Both the position numbers and the translations under genes were made by a program. Of a DNA stretch of 64,000 bases, positions 38,865 through 50,312 are shown piece by piece. How positions within the stretch are numbered: position 1 is the first letter of the stretch; each line of letters starts with the position of its first letter. The notes below the pieces were generated by a model, which saw nothing but the letters and a program-made list of their open reading frames with translations, did no database searches and was not told the DNA's origin. The DNA comes from Pyralis farinalis (taxonomy: Eukaryota > Arthropoda > Insecta > Lepidoptera > Pyralidae), in NCBI GenBank assembly GCA_947507595.1, contig OX382277.1:19267198-19331197 (forward strand), read 5' to 3'.

Positions 38865-40130
38865 CATGCGACTTCTTCAGGCGTTATAAGTGGTACTAGT
38901 ACCTGATTAGGAAGGAGCACTGGCGGCTGCACCTCTTTATGCTACCTGTCTAGCAGCAGGTCCTCCCATAATAGTTTGCCGCAGAGGTTGCCGCTTTGAA
39001 CCTAGAACGTGCTATCTTATCGTACGTTGGATGTAAGCAGTCTCGTTTGGCTTTGGCTATAGCTCTTTTAGTGACACGTTTCATGGCCATATACGCGTCA
39101 TGATCTTCGGAAGATCTGAAAGCTTGCCCCTTTCCCACGGGCGAACCATGCGTGGACGAAACCGCGGAAGGCCGCAAAGTTTCTCGCCCACGATACAAGT
39201 TTCGCAAAGTACACCGGCCCCGTTTCCTCTTCGCTACGCTGGATCCCATCCATCATTCTTTCACGCAGATCCGCATACTTAGGACAGGACCACAAAACGT
39301 GATCCCTGTCCTCCTCACTGTCTCCTCACGTACACATGTTGCTCTCGCAACATTACATTTCAGTTCACTCAATCGCTTCCTGAAACATCCATGACTCCCA
39401 AGGAGCTGCGAGGTGATGATCCGGTTCGACCCAGTCTGACCCGAGTCTCACCGTCACGTCAGGAAAAAACCGATAGATTTCCCTACCCTTAGACTCCGCT
39501 TCCCAGCAAGCCTGCCACTAGCTCGCTGTCATCTCCCAAATTTCACGCTTTCGCCTGCTCAACTCCCGATCAGTGACAATCTTACGTGCTCCTTCCAACT
39601 GCCCAGCACGGGTGACCTCCAACTTCGGCGGGAGGACTCCCGCCAGTACCGGTAGGGCAGCCATACTGGTGGATCTATACGCCTTAGTAAGTAAAATTAG
39701 TGTCTGTCTTTGGCTTCTCAGGGCGAAACTGTGTAAAACATACGTACATACTCGATGGCACCATATCGCGGCAGCATACGTAAAAGTGGCTACGTACGTT
39801 CCTATGTAGAGAATCCTCAGGGCCGGGAACCTAATTCCCCAGGAAGTCGCTGATACTCGGGACATTTTACCAAAGCACGCTGCTGCTCGTTCGTCTATTC
39901 GGGTGGCGTGCTTTGCAAAGTGCAAGGAGGAGTCCAACTCCATCCCGAGGACTGTCGCGGACATAACGCTCCTGATAGAGGCCTGTCCTTGGTTGATCAC
40001 GGGGGGACGCTGAAATTTCCCCTTCACCGTCATCGTTACCCATTTCCATGAGAAGAATCCTAGCCTATTCCGGTCTCTCCAGGCACCGACCAGATTCAGA
40101 GCCTCGTTCGCCATTCGCGTTCAATCGTCG
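38865..40130 (-). pseudogene. R1-like LINE, C-terminal half of ORF2
   Basis: Minus-strand frame 39518-40114 reads MTVKGKFQRPPVINQGQASI, ATVLGMELDSSLHFAKHA, RAAACFGKMSRVSATSWGIR, LRILYIGTYVATFTYAAAIW, LILLTKAYRSTSMAALPVLA, the thumb and linker region typical of the R1 clade. The R1-type zinc knuckle region follows after frame changes, with CGDSEEDRDHVLWSCPKYAD and LRERMMDGIQ (39098-39320). The palm with YADD is missing, so the copy is 5'-truncated. R1 elements classically insert in 28S rDNA, but no rDNA is seen here. Either this is a non-rDNA R1 relative or the copy has been relocated. Confidence 0.75.
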
Positions 40131-41583
40131 TTCTACCACCAAGTCTCCTTGTTACACCTGCGCCCACTCTTGATTTTTCTAAGCGCTACTTGGCTTTGAC
40201 GACCGCCTGAAGCCTATATTTTAATATATAATTATATTAAAACATAAAATTCCTTAAATATATTATTATATAATTAAACTTTTAAAAGATAACTCTTTTC
40301 ATCCATGCTTATTATTTTAGTAATATGTGTTTCATAACATCATATCTCTTTTCCTTTAAAAAAACATATTGCATTTTTAGAGTTTGATGCATAAATATAA
40401 AATGTATATCGATAATCACGTAATTGTTACATTTTTCGGCAGTGTACCGTGCTTTTCATAGCGCCCCATTCTTATCATAAGTATTTGCGACGAACCCTAA
40501 AAATAAAATAAGATTTATATCTAAAGGAGCTCTTAGCTTGAGTTTGCAGAATAAACTATTCAACTCACAATATCGGATAAGAGTAAATCTTTTCAATGGG
40601 ATCCAGTTGGTATCTATGACGACTCATCCCTGCCTACCTGGTACGAAAAACGTACCTACTGAATAAATAGGTAAAAGCTCGGAAAATTCCACGTAATCTC
40701 ACTTTTGTGATTTTGAACGAGTTTCCTGTGTGCGTACTCTACAATTTTACGCACATTTTAATCTTTAAATGTCATTTCTTATTACAAAACAAATACATTA
40801 AACAAAAATCTGGTTGTCTGTTAGTCTCAGATCTATCAACACAATTGTCTGAACACAACTTTTATCACACAATTTTTCCTCTTCTGTAACAAGCCTTTTA
40901 TATTCATATTTTTATAGGCCTGATGGGACGCTGTTACTGTTGTAATATCTTTACGCTAAAAGTAACAGATTCCCGTGATGTGTAATGCTTGTCCCGCTGC
41001 GTGTGATTTTAAATAAAATCGGTTCCGATTTGAAGGAAGACAGATAGCTTAGTGGCATATGCTAGTGACATCCCTAAATGTCATCTACTTATACACTTCT
41101 AACGCCTAATCTTGTGATAATGTTTGAAAATGGCTTTATTTGGTCACAATCAGAATATCACGATTCAAAATGTATTTTTGCTTGTACATTCTTTTGGACA
41201 TATTAACAGCTAGTGTCTAATAACAGATACCAGATGGATAGTCAACAAAGAAATAAAAAAAATCCAACCTAGACCTCTTTAACTGTAGCGTTACATCGAC
41301 GAGGCGACAATTAAGCGGACGGTTTTTTAAAAGTTGATAGATTTATATAAATTTTGATTAACAGGGTACAAAAAATATGTATTGGTAATAGTAATTGCGA
41401 TTGCGCCTTGTGTGCATGCTATGAATATCTGTGCATGGTCAGCGTTTAGTATATTTAATGCTCCTGTGTTTGTTTTGTACACTATTTCTATCTGTGGGAA
41501 CCTTTTATTGGCTATTGTCTATTGTTTTTTGTACTTTATTATTTGACAGCTGCCTTTCTCCTTAAATATAAATAAAAAAAAAA
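40131..41583. other. Unassigned stretch
   Basis: AT-rich; no element recognised. Confidence 0.45.
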
Positions 41584-41990
41584 TTGATGCCAGTGAAACC
41601 TACAAAAGTAATCAACTGCAATGCCTGCAGAAAGTTATTGTATCCAGCCTCTGCCGCCAGGTGTGCGCTATGGTGTCACACACAGGTCACTGTCACTTCG
41701 TGTCACAGGTCTTGTGTCAATATTTCCAGCTCGACGCATTTGTCGCTGATTGACCGTGTCCTGCTTGGAAAGTTAAAATTAATATTACGAAAGGAGAAAA
41801 ACGAGCATTCCCGTCGAAAGGATTAGCTGGGACTAAGTACAGGATAAAATCTGCTTCAGAGTCTAAGCTGATGTTGGACGGCAGTAGCTCGAGCATTGGG
41901 AGCGACGGTGTCGCAGTAGTTCAGAATAACCCAGAAACATCTGGGATTTAATTGGGGCTGCAAATACATACTTGTTTGAAATTTCGCTGG
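41584..41990 (+). pseudogene. Possible LINE ORF1 with PHD-like zinc finger
   Basis: An 80-codon frame reads INCNACRKLLYPASAARC, then ALWC and SCHRSCVNISSSTHLSLIDR. The spacing of C-x2-C, C-x3-C and H-x2-C resembles the PHD-like finger at the start of ORF1 in CR1/Jockey-group LINEs, with one insertion. Further relics in other frames (GSSSSIGSDGVAVVQNNPET) fit a low-complexity ORF1. No ORF2 follows. Confidence 0.35.
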
Positions 41991-43151
41991 CTGTAACTGA
42001 GAATAGCTTTCACTCTAAGTATGTTACTTAACCAGGGGATATTCATTTATGATGATGTATGCTATGTTCTGAAAGCCTCTCCTCCGCTGAACATACAAAA
42101 ATTTGATACATAAAAAAGCTGTATACAGAATAGCACTAAAACACGAGTATGTTCACTTTAATACGGCGTTTTCAAAGTTCGCACTAAACCTTTTGTAAGT
42201 ATACATGTTTTGTTATATAGCGATTTATGGTCTACCATTGAAAAGGTGTTCCACACAAGTAATCCGCTAAACGTCTGTATCACACAGTAAAAGGGGGGTG
42301 AGGGATCACAGCTAATACGTTTGTACTGTAAACCGACTATGTTCAAGGTGCGATCTTAGTCTAACATCTTTAACAAAGTACTTTGTAACAAAGAAATCCC
42401 AAACACCTAGAGATACAGCGATTTAATAAAATACATAGGTGTTACAAGTGAACCGTTTTGTAGTATTTTATTCGTAGTATACTTTGAAGATTTGCGACCT
42501 ATTCAAAAAGGAGTCTAAAACGTCCGTGACATATTAAGGCATGTATAGCATCTATGGAACAAAACGGTGTACCTTATACAGTCGACTACTTTATATTAAT
42601 ATAAACTCGATAGAGATAGAGAGAGAGAGAGAGAGAGGAATTCTTGATATTATAATAAAATTAAAATTGTTTTATGTAATGTTAAATTAAAATTAAAAAA
42701 AATGTTTTGAAGAACAAGGCATTTGAAGCGATCAAACCTAAAACTAATATCACTACCTGTATTTCATGGTACCACCGTTCGAAAACTGCGTTTGTTCTCT
42801 TGAATATATTTATATAGAAAAAAATATAAATATTTTGATATAAAATATATTATGAAAATGATAGTGTAATGAAGATATATATTCAATGTCATATATTATA
42901 TAATTCTTCTGTACGTGTATATGTCGCTGATATCCTCCTAAACCGCTGGATCGATATTGATGAACATTTTTGATTGGTGGTGGAACCTGGTGGTGGTGAT
43001 GTGTAGGCGATGCAATCGCGTTCGAATTGAATTTCATGAGATCAAATTTGCTGATTAGTATTTTTTTGTTACCTGTAATTGACAAGTAATTTCCAGGATT
43101 TTAGTTTTTGGTCAAGTAAATATTTTGTTTCAATTAATTCTCCTTAAATAT
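41991..43151. other. Unassigned, with GA microsatellite and possible Helitron relic
   Basis: A GA dinucleotide run lies at 42618-42638. At 42920-42985 TCGCTGATATCCTCCTAAAC and CGCTGGATCGATATTGATGA resemble a Helitron-like body block. Nothing else recognised. Confidence 0.4.
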
Positions 43152-43330
43152 TTTTATACCACTATAATGTCGTCTCGATGGCAAATAGTTACTGTAGATA
43201 CAAGATGTGTCTTACGTTCGTCGCTGACCCTGTAAAAACCTCTTTCATATACTGCAGTGAATACTTCATGTCAGGCGGGCCGTATCCTTGTATGTTATAT
43301 ACATCCTATCGACGTTGTATCAAAAAAATC
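43152..43330. mobile_element. LINE-A and SINE-A 3' ends, head to head
   Basis: 43152-43252 is a diverged minus-strand LINE-A end (TTATACCACTATAATG, GCAAATAGTTACTGTAG). 43255-43328 is a plus-strand SINE-A end (CATGTCAGGCGGGCCGTATC, CGACGTTGTAT, A-run). Confidence 0.5.
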
Positions 43331-43429
43331 CTCGTATTGATCCTGTAACAATAATTAAGAACTTAACTGCTTCAACTTAATTATTTTAAACGATAAAAAA
43401 ACTAAATTATGTGGTCCACTTTGCCACTC

Positions 43430-43560
43430 TCGTTGATAACATAGTGACTCCCTAGGAGGTTACCGGCAGCCTGACGCACTCTTAAGAACACAAGAATATG
43501 CAGGGTGTTATTTTTCTGGTCTACGGTAAAGTAGCATTTTCTAAGTCGGGCATGTGCACT
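43430..43560 (-). mobile_element. SINE-A body fragment
   Basis: GACTCCCTAGGAGGTTACCG, CTTAAGAACACAAGAATATG and the TCTGGTCTACGG region match the SINE-A middle on the minus strand, well diverged. Confidence 0.45.
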
Positions 43561-45134
43561 ACCTTTATTAGGCTGTACTAATAGCTTATAATTAAAAGTG
43601 TAATACAACATTATAATGAGCCACGGTGGCGATGATCATGATGGAATGCACAAAGGGACCACATTCCGCGGAATGCACGCATCAATGCGGCTCGCGCTCT
43701 GACCGCTAATTTGATTGTGTCCGTTCATTATATTTTTAATTAGCCAAAATAATGAGCGGACCATATTTTTGGCTTGTCCCCTTTAGATAAATGCACAAAT
43801 ACGAATAGTACGGCACACCCCACAAGGGAGGTTATGAATAACACTGGTCAACAAATAAATTCATTTTGAATGTAATAAGAAAACTTTTAACCAATTATTT
43901 TTAGAACAAGGTTAATGTTAAGTTGATAATAGAATGTTTCGTATTCGATGAATCTTTTAAATCAGTTCACAATTCAAAATTATAAGCCACATTATCTTGT
44001 TTACTAGCAAAAGAAAAGATAAAATATTGAATTATAACACAGACAATATATTATACATATAAAACATACCTAACCTAATTTCTTAAGTACTACGTTTAAC
44101 TTCCGAGGCTACTCAACTTGTTATATTAAGGACGTCACTGATAATGTCCTACTTACTCAGCAAGCAAAGAAAATTCCCACTCATTAAAATACAAAACATT
44201 TATTTCTTGTCGCATAATCTTAAAATGGGTTTGTTTTTTCTGGCATCCATTAGCGACAAGAAAGCTAAAAGAAAATGTTTAAGCTCAAGAATTACAAACA
44301 TCTAAATACCTGAAAGTGAACAAAAAATATTGATAAGAAAATTCTCGAGTCCTTTGTTGAACACTTAATTATCTCTTCGGGATCGTGAAGTTAATTCCGA
44401 TATTTAATTATGTAAATGTTCAAGCCTTTTTTCCGGCACTGCGCTATGAAAACCTCTTAGTGTTAATTAAGGTAAGTGAGTTGAAAGGGACTTTTGAAGG
44501 TGTATTGAAAGAAAATTGTCTTCAGTTACCAATGCGGTTGTAATAAAAAATACTCTGCAAATTAGTTAAATAATTAAATCTGTCAATTTAAACCAACATT
44601 TTACAAACAAATACATGTAAGTACGTACTATGCATGTTTATATACTACGTAATACGGACTATTTATTACATCATGTTATAAATTAACAAACATAAAAGTG
44701 TAAATAACATTAGCAAGAAGTACAACAATTTCCAAGCAAACTTAATTACTATAAACGGAGGTATAGTCCATATTTTTGTAATTTATTATTAAAAAATAAC
44801 AATTTGCAGATAACAAAAACCTCTACAGATACACAAATTACAGTATGTATAGATAGTACGTTGTGTAGTGTGTACTATTACACAACGCGTTCTACACTAA
44901 TTATAATAATACACACAATGTTTGTCTTCAAAATATGGTATTGTTTCGGAATGATGTTTTCAACGGTCTCTTATTTAACCAGATAAATCATTTTAGCCAA
45001 ACAATTAACACACTAAACATGTATAGAACAACTACGTATAGATACGAACTCGAAGAATGTAAACTGGTGTTAGATTTTATTGTACGGCATTCACTCGGTA
45101 AGCTCAAAAGACCGCATAAGTACTACTCTGTGTA
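43561..45134. other. Unassigned AT-rich stretch
   Basis: AT-rich with no motif recognised. The last 90 bases may be the worn 5' side of the LINE remnant that mariner interrupts. Confidence 0.4.
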
Positions 45135-46430
45135 AAAAGTATCGGGAATATGTCAATAAAAAGACCCGCGTAAAAGAGGTCGTTCTAATTTTTTTACTGC
45201 ATGTTGGTAGCACTGTACTGATTTAGCGCGCAAAATTTGAGCGGGATCTGTCATTTAATTTGTTTTAAACTACACTTTTTGTTGGTCATAGTTTTGAGTC
45301 CTCGGCGATTTTTACAATGGAAAATATTGTTGAGCAAAGAGTGTGCCTTAAATTTTGTGTTTCAAATGATATTTCATGTGGTGAATCACTAAAAATGTTG
45401 CGAAATACCTACGGCGAATCGTGTATATCGAAAACAAGGGCTTATGAATGGTATAAGGCTTTTAAAGAAGGCCGAGAAGTAGTAGTAGACTTGCCTCGTT
45501 CTGGTAGACCTTCAACCGCTACGACCAGAGAAAACATCGACAGAATCAAGAAGCTAGTGCTCGAAAATCGACGTATGAGTCTGAGAGAGTTGCCTAGTGA
45601 GGTGAACATATCTTTTAAGTCCGTCCACAACATTCTCATTGACATTTTAGGCATGAAACGCGTCGCCGCTCGACTAGTTCCAAAAGAGCTCAATTTTGTT
45701 CAAAAAGCGCAGCGAAAGCATGTCGCTGAAGACATGGTTTCCCGAGCTTCTACGGATCCGACCTTTATGAAACGTATAATAACTGGCGACGAGACATGGG
45801 TTTATGAGTACGACATGCAAACAAGCCAACAGTCTTCAGAATGGCGTCTCGAAAACGAGCCGAAACCCAAAAAACCGCGGCAAAGTCGCTCCAAAATCAA
45901 GGTGATGCTGACAGTTTTTTTTTACTACCGTGGTGTGGTTCACTCCGAATTCCTTCCAGAGGGAGAAACAGTGAATAAAGAATATTATTTAGGCGTCATG
46001 AAGCGTTTGCGTGAGAGTATCCGCCGAAAACGTCCAGATTTGTGGCAACACAACTCATGGATGCTGCACCATGATAATGCACCATCACACACAGCCATTA
46101 TAGTGAAAGAGTTTTTAGCGAAAAATTCAACAAAAGTTCTCGACCAAGCACCGTATTCACCTGATATGGCTCCGTCTGACTTTTTTTTATTTCCCAAGTT
46201 AAAATTACCACTTCGAGGAAAACGTTTTGAGTCGATAGAAGCCATAAAAGAAAATTCGCTGAATGAGCTAAAGGCCATACCGCAAATAGCCTATGAAAAA
46301 TGTATGGAAGACTGGGTGAAGCGGTGGAGATGTTGTATTGCAAGCGATGGGGCCTACTTTGAAGGCGATAAAATAAATTTAGATGAATAATTTGTATTTT
46401 TTGTTTTATTGACAAATTCCCGATACTTAG
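45135..46430 (+). mobile_element. Complete mariner element
   Basis: 1296 bp between TA dinucleotides (45133-45134 and 46431-46432). Terminal inverted repeats AAAAGTATCGGGAATATGTC and the complement of AAATTCCCGATACTTAG agree except at a few positions. Removing the element and one TA restores the palindrome CTGTGTACACAG. Size, ends and an uninterrupted transposase frame are all those of a young copy. Confidence 0.95.
45317..46390 (+). CDS. mariner transposase, intact D,D34D
   Basis: 357 residues, slightly longer than the usual 340-350. The N-terminal paired helix-turn-helix DNA-binding region covers about 1-115 (GESLKMLRNTYGE, RAYEWYKAFKEGRE, DLPRSGRPST), which would bind the terminal repeats. 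The linker motif is LVPKEL at 120-125. Catalytic triad: D158 in ITGDETWVY, D253 in LHHDNAPSHT, D288 in YSPDMAPSDFFLFPKL. D253 and D288 are 34 residues apart, the mariner spacing. The VFFDYRG-type segment has Tyr instead of Asp (FFYYRGVVH), not a catalytic position. The frame starts at ATG 45317 and ends at TAA 46388-46390, with no stop or frameshift, so a functional enzyme is possible. Subfamily not determined. Confidence 0.95.
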   Translation: MENIVEQRVCLKFCVSNDISCGESLKMLRNTYGESCISKTRAYEWYKAFKEGREVVVDLPRSGRPSTATTRENIDRIKKLVLENRRMSLRELPSEVNISFKSVHNILIDILGMKRVAARLVPKELNFVQKAQRKHVAEDMVSRASTDPTFMKRIITGDETWVYEYDMQTSQQSSEWRLENEPKPKKPRQSRSKIKVMLTVFFYYRGVVHSEFLPEGETVNKEYYLGVMKRLRESIRRKRPDLWQHNSWMLHHDNAPSHTAIIVKEFLAKNSTKVLDQAPYSPDMAPSDFFLFPKLKLPLRGKRFESIEAIKENSLNELKAIPQIAYEKCMEDWVKRWRCCIASDGAYFEGDKINLDE

Positions 46431-46432
46431 TA

Positions 46433-46640
46433 CACAGAATGTACTTTCGCTCGGGGAAAGGTTTTTGCTATACAAGCCTCACGTCCGCTTATGGAGTATT
46501 GTTATCACATATATGGACGGCAGCACTTGGATAATATGGGGTCGTAGGTTACAGGTTGCGTAGACCCATGAGATACTCCATGGGTTATTCATATTACAAC
46601 GACTTATATACAGATATAAATATTTACATGGCTCTGACCA
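46433..46640 (+). pseudogene. LINE remnant interrupted by mariner
   Basis: Frame reads FCYTSL/LLYKPHVRLWSI, corresponding to YKSQVRPHMEYC in LINE-A-type reverse transcriptases, then degenerates. It starts at the mariner target, so mariner probably landed in this remnant. Confidence 0.45.
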
Positions 46641-46942
46641 TAGCTATAGCACGTTACGTTAGGGACGTGATGATGCTAAATTAGGATAATAAATATAGAT
46701 GAATATTGCTAATACTTCCTTATGTTTATCACGTCTGATTAACAACTTGGGCCCTGTGAGCCGGTTTAGAGACGAGCTATGAGAACTGTTTTCGATACAC
46801 ACGTTATTGAGCCCTAAAGTCTAAGAGAATTTGACTCACATTCTTTCCACCAACTGAACAATAGGTCATATTCAATAGATTTGTTCGATATGATCCGTTA
46901 AGTGTTTAATTTAAGAAATTACCGATTTTCAATACAGGCTAG
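46641..46942. other. Unassigned stretch
   Basis: Nothing recognised. Confidence 0.4.
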
Positions 46943-47480
46943 TGCGAAAGTATATCGTTATTTGTATTTAAAATCGTTTATTACAAATCCCTATTACTTT
47001 TGTATTAGTTTTTGTTAAGGTTTGACTAATCGGATTTTTTGGCAAATCAGAACATTATAGAGTCGCTTTAAGAGCAGTGTACTGTGACTACGAACTGGTA
47101 CTTCAACACTTGCTTGTCACACAATTGCTTACCGCAATAATGTCGTCCTTCATCACGATAATGTCTTCGAGTATTCCGCTAAGGTATCGGAAGTAGAACT
47201 GATGACGCATCCTCTGTATAGCCCAGACATAGCAACATGAGACTTCTTTCTTTTTAATTAAATACAGACTTAGAGGCACACTCTAGTTGTAGTTGGAACC
47301 ATTGCGAAGCCTTTGAAGAGAGCCCATAGATAGCCCATAGAGCGGTCTTAAGTATTTACATTACGGATTGCGTTTTTGCATTAATTACTGCTGTATAGCA
47401 TGCAGGCATTGCAGACAATGCTTAACTAAAAATATATCGACAAACTGATCGTTTTAGTTTAGATGTAAGTAGTTCAGATT
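46943..47480 (+). pseudogene. Decayed mariner remnant (mellifera-like ends)
   Basis: Begins near GGCTAGTGCGAAAGTATATC, like the TTAGGTTGGTGCAAAAGTAA-type ends of the mellifera/cecropia group. A frame around 47130-47250 reads VVLHHDNVFEYSAK, HPLYSPDIAT, a stop, then DFFLF. These are the second and third catalytic Asp blocks, with seven residues deleted between them. The rest is scrambled. It is a different lineage from the intact mariner 500 bases away. Confidence 0.65.
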
Positions 47481-47499
47481 TTTCCACGTGATTACATTT

Positions 47500-47570
47500 T
47501 TTATACCACGAAGGTAATGAACATTCATCGTCCCCGTGTGTTGCTGATCCTATATAAACCCTGAAATAAA
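47500..47570 (-). mobile_element. LINE-A 3' end fragment
   Basis: TTTTTTATACCACGAAGGTA and the GTGTTGCTGATCC block, diverged minus-strand LINE-A end. Confidence 0.35.
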
Positions 47571-47621
47571 AAAAATCTACAATACAATTAAACCCAATAC
47601 TAAACTCTTGTGATATCCTAC

Positions 47622-47797
47622 TAATATTATAAATGCGAAAGTTTGTATGTATGGATGGATGTTTGTTGCTCTTTCACGCTTAAACGACTGAACGGATTTG
47701 AATGAAATTTGGCACGTAGATAGCTTATGATCTGGATTAACACATAGGCTACGTTATTTGACTCCACGCGGGCGGATCCGCGGGCAGCAGCTAGTAT
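47622..47797 (+). mobile_element. Helitron-like copy
   Basis: TACTAATATTATAAATGCGA, GTTTGTATGTATGGATGG, GAACGGATTTGAATGAAATT, and the end CGGATCCGCGGGCAGCAGCT followed by AGTA. The short terminal hairpin and CTAGT end fit the same Helitron-like family. Confidence 0.55.
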
Positions 47798-48344
47798 TAA
47801 ATAAGTACACTCATACCTACTTCCTGTGTGAGAAGTGAATAAACAATTATTATTATAGGAAATTTTCTCATTCGTTTTTTCCTCACATGGTTGATAAAAG
47901 CGCTATACATGCCTCGGCTGGGATTATTATTGCTATACTAGTATTACATAGCAGGCCTATTGTTTTAATTTGGACATAAAATTATATTTTACAGTGTAGT
48001 AAAAAATTTTGCTAATAGGTATTATATAATATTTACAAGACTTTGGTACAAATACCATAGGACAATATATATAAAATCGATAAAAATATTTGTCAAAAAT
48101 ATAAATATCAGTGCAATAAACCACTAAAGCATAAACCGTGAGACAGCCTGCTTAAGGTCGGTATAAACATTGCTTACAATGTAATATAACAACATTGATA
48201 TTAATTATTGCAGTTTCACGTCAGTGCTAGAAACTATACGTTAGAGATTGAAACCATTGATTAAAATCGTTGAGGTTTGTCTATAGCCTTAGACCGTGTG
48301 CGTATAAATGAACATAAAATGAAATGTATACCTTTTATCTATCT
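47798..48344. other. Unassigned stretch
   Basis: AT-rich; nothing recognised. Confidence 0.45.
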
Positions 48345-48535
48345 ATAAATTCACGCCAAATCCCTTACGGGGTAGGCAGAGAGAACCGAGTGCCACGTGA
48401 CTCGATCCTTACATATCTCACTCGCTTCTTTAACATTCATTGCTTTTCTCATGCACGTACGCCGGTTTCTAGGGCTCCTGACATCACCTTCTGATAGAAC
48501 ACGACCAATTTGGTCACGGTATTGTCGTCAGTACT
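48345..48535 (-). mobile_element. LINE-R 3' fragment
   Basis: Well-conserved minus-strand tail: ATTCACGCCAAATCCC, GGGGTAGGCAGAGAGAACCG, AACACGACCAATTTGGTCAC, and the sequence encoding the last ORF2 residues. Confidence 0.7.
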
Positions 48536-48800
48536 TGCGTTACATTCGTAAGTTGAGCTTTTATGTGATCATTCCATTCGGCTGGCCCTGGTAATATAAT
48601 CATTAAGCAAACAACTGTTTCCTGCCAACGCTAGTGGTATTATTCTGACATAGTTATAGAAGATGTTCAGTACTGTAACAAAACATCAATACTTCACGCT
48701 TTTTATGAAGAACCACATACTGACGACAGATAAAAAATCTGTTATAACACGTTTAGGTTATATTGCGGTGGACTGACAAAAACATTTCGGCAAATTTGTT

Positions 48801-49416
48801 TTATACTATGTCGGAAGGCATACAAGCATACGGCCCACCTGATGTAAAGCGGGAACCGTAGCCTATTTACGCGATGCGAGTGCATGCGATATATTAAGTA
48901 TCACTCGAGCGATGCCTCCTCTCTTGCTTACACAGCAACTCCTTGGGAGCTTACTGGTGACCTCACTCACACGCAGGAACACAACAACCCTCTAGGGAGT
49001 TGTTATTTGGCTGCGGTTTTCTGTGAGGTGGAGGTACTTCCCCTGACGAGATGCTATGATGCGCCCTACCTCTCTTAAAACATCCAGACCAAAACAAACA
49101 GACATGTTCATGCACACAAATGTTTGCCTTGTGTGGGAATCGAACCTGTAGCGTTTGTATCTATACAATAGATATAATACATTGTCTCACGTGCACCAGT
49201 AGAGGCGCTGTTTATAGGTCTATCGGGCATTCGGGCGTTAGACGCCGTGCAGATAAGACGTGCGCTAAAGCTGCCTCGGAGCTGCGTATAGTGGTGAGCC
49301 AGTGAAACACCGATACTTATAGATTGAAGATCTCCTTGTGTGATAGCGACTGCTACAGAACCCACGAGCGTTGGTGTCAAAGTCGCGTCATTCACGACTG
49401 AGCCACCGAGCTCGTC
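48801..49416 (-). mobile_element. SINE-A interrupted by an LTR-like insertion
   Basis: Full-length minus-strand SINE-A from the tail (TCGGAAGGCATACAAGC, GGCCCACCTGATGTAAAGCG) to the head (CTGAGCCACCGAGCTCGTC). Bases 49147-49357 are foreign and split the B-box complement GGGAATCGAACCCACGAG. With the insert removed the SINE is one of the best preserved copies. Confidence 0.9.
49147..49357. mobile_element. Putative solo LTR, 211 bp
   Basis: Starts TGTAGC and ends GCTACA, so it has the TG...CA termini of an LTR. It is flanked by the 5-bp duplication GAACC (49142-49146 and 49358-49362). Target duplication length and size fit a small retrotransposon LTR. No primer-binding site, polypurine tract or coding region is present. 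A MITE with 6-bp inverted ends is the alternative. Confidence 0.65.
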
Positions 49417-49924
49417 AAAGTATGTAGCGGGTACAAAATATACAACACACCACGAACACAGCTCTTCAGTAGATTCTCGGCATCATGAGTCAACTGCAGG
49501 AACAATTTTTTTTTCGCCAGTGACTCGTTTGTTATACGATTATCGGATTTTGCTGTAATGAGCCACTGACATCTTAATTTTGACGTTTAACCTAAGCTGT
49601 TTGTTTACGATATTATCATGGAAAAGGTATTCTCAGCTTCCCATTATAACTTACATAGACCTATGTAAAGATGCTCATTTGTAGCATGGTTCAGTAGATT
49701 TCTAGACGTTGTTAGCTCTGCTCGGGTGTTCGCTCCAAGGAGCAAATTGCGTCGCTGGCTCCAATAAACTTACAACGGCGTCGTTCACGATATTATATAT
49801 TGGTATAAAGAGTCACAGCAATAAAATAAGGATTATTTCAGAATCTTTTAACAATTTGTAGTGTTATAGAAAAGTTACTAGATTCTTTTTTTTTATAATG
49901 GGTTTATTATATTTTGTCGAAATA
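49417..49924. other. Unassigned stretch
   Basis: Nothing recognised. Confidence 0.4.
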
Positions 49925-50312
49925 TAAATATGTAATGCTTTGCGCAAAATTGTGTCGTAAGGCTTGTAGACCGTATTCGCAGTGATGATGTTAGAAACAG
50001 AGTTGGTCTGGAAGAGAGGTCGGTGTTAAAATAAGAAGAGACATGCTCCGTTGGTTCGGACATATAGAAAGAATGCAGGATGAATGAATGACGAAACAGA
50101 TATACAATGCAAAAGTAGAAGGATGCAGGAGCCGAGGAAGGGCAAGACTTACCTACCATGATTAAATTGGTCGTGTTCTATCAAAAGGTGATGTCAGGAA
50201 CCCTAGAAACCGGCGAGCGTGCATGAAATGAGCAATGAATGTCAAAGAAACGAGTGAGATATGTAAGGATCGAGTCACGTGGCACTCGGTTCTCTTTGCC
50301 TACCTGGAAATA
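49925..50312 (+). mobile_element. LINE-R 3' fragment
   Basis: GCGCAAAATTGTGTCGTAAG, then CATGCTCCGTTGGTTCGGAC (LRWFGH) and AAAGAATGCAGGATG, AATTGGTCGTGTTCTATC, GAAACCGGCGAGCGTGC, and the tail CACTCGGTTCTCTTTGCC. Frames are broken. Confidence 0.75.
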
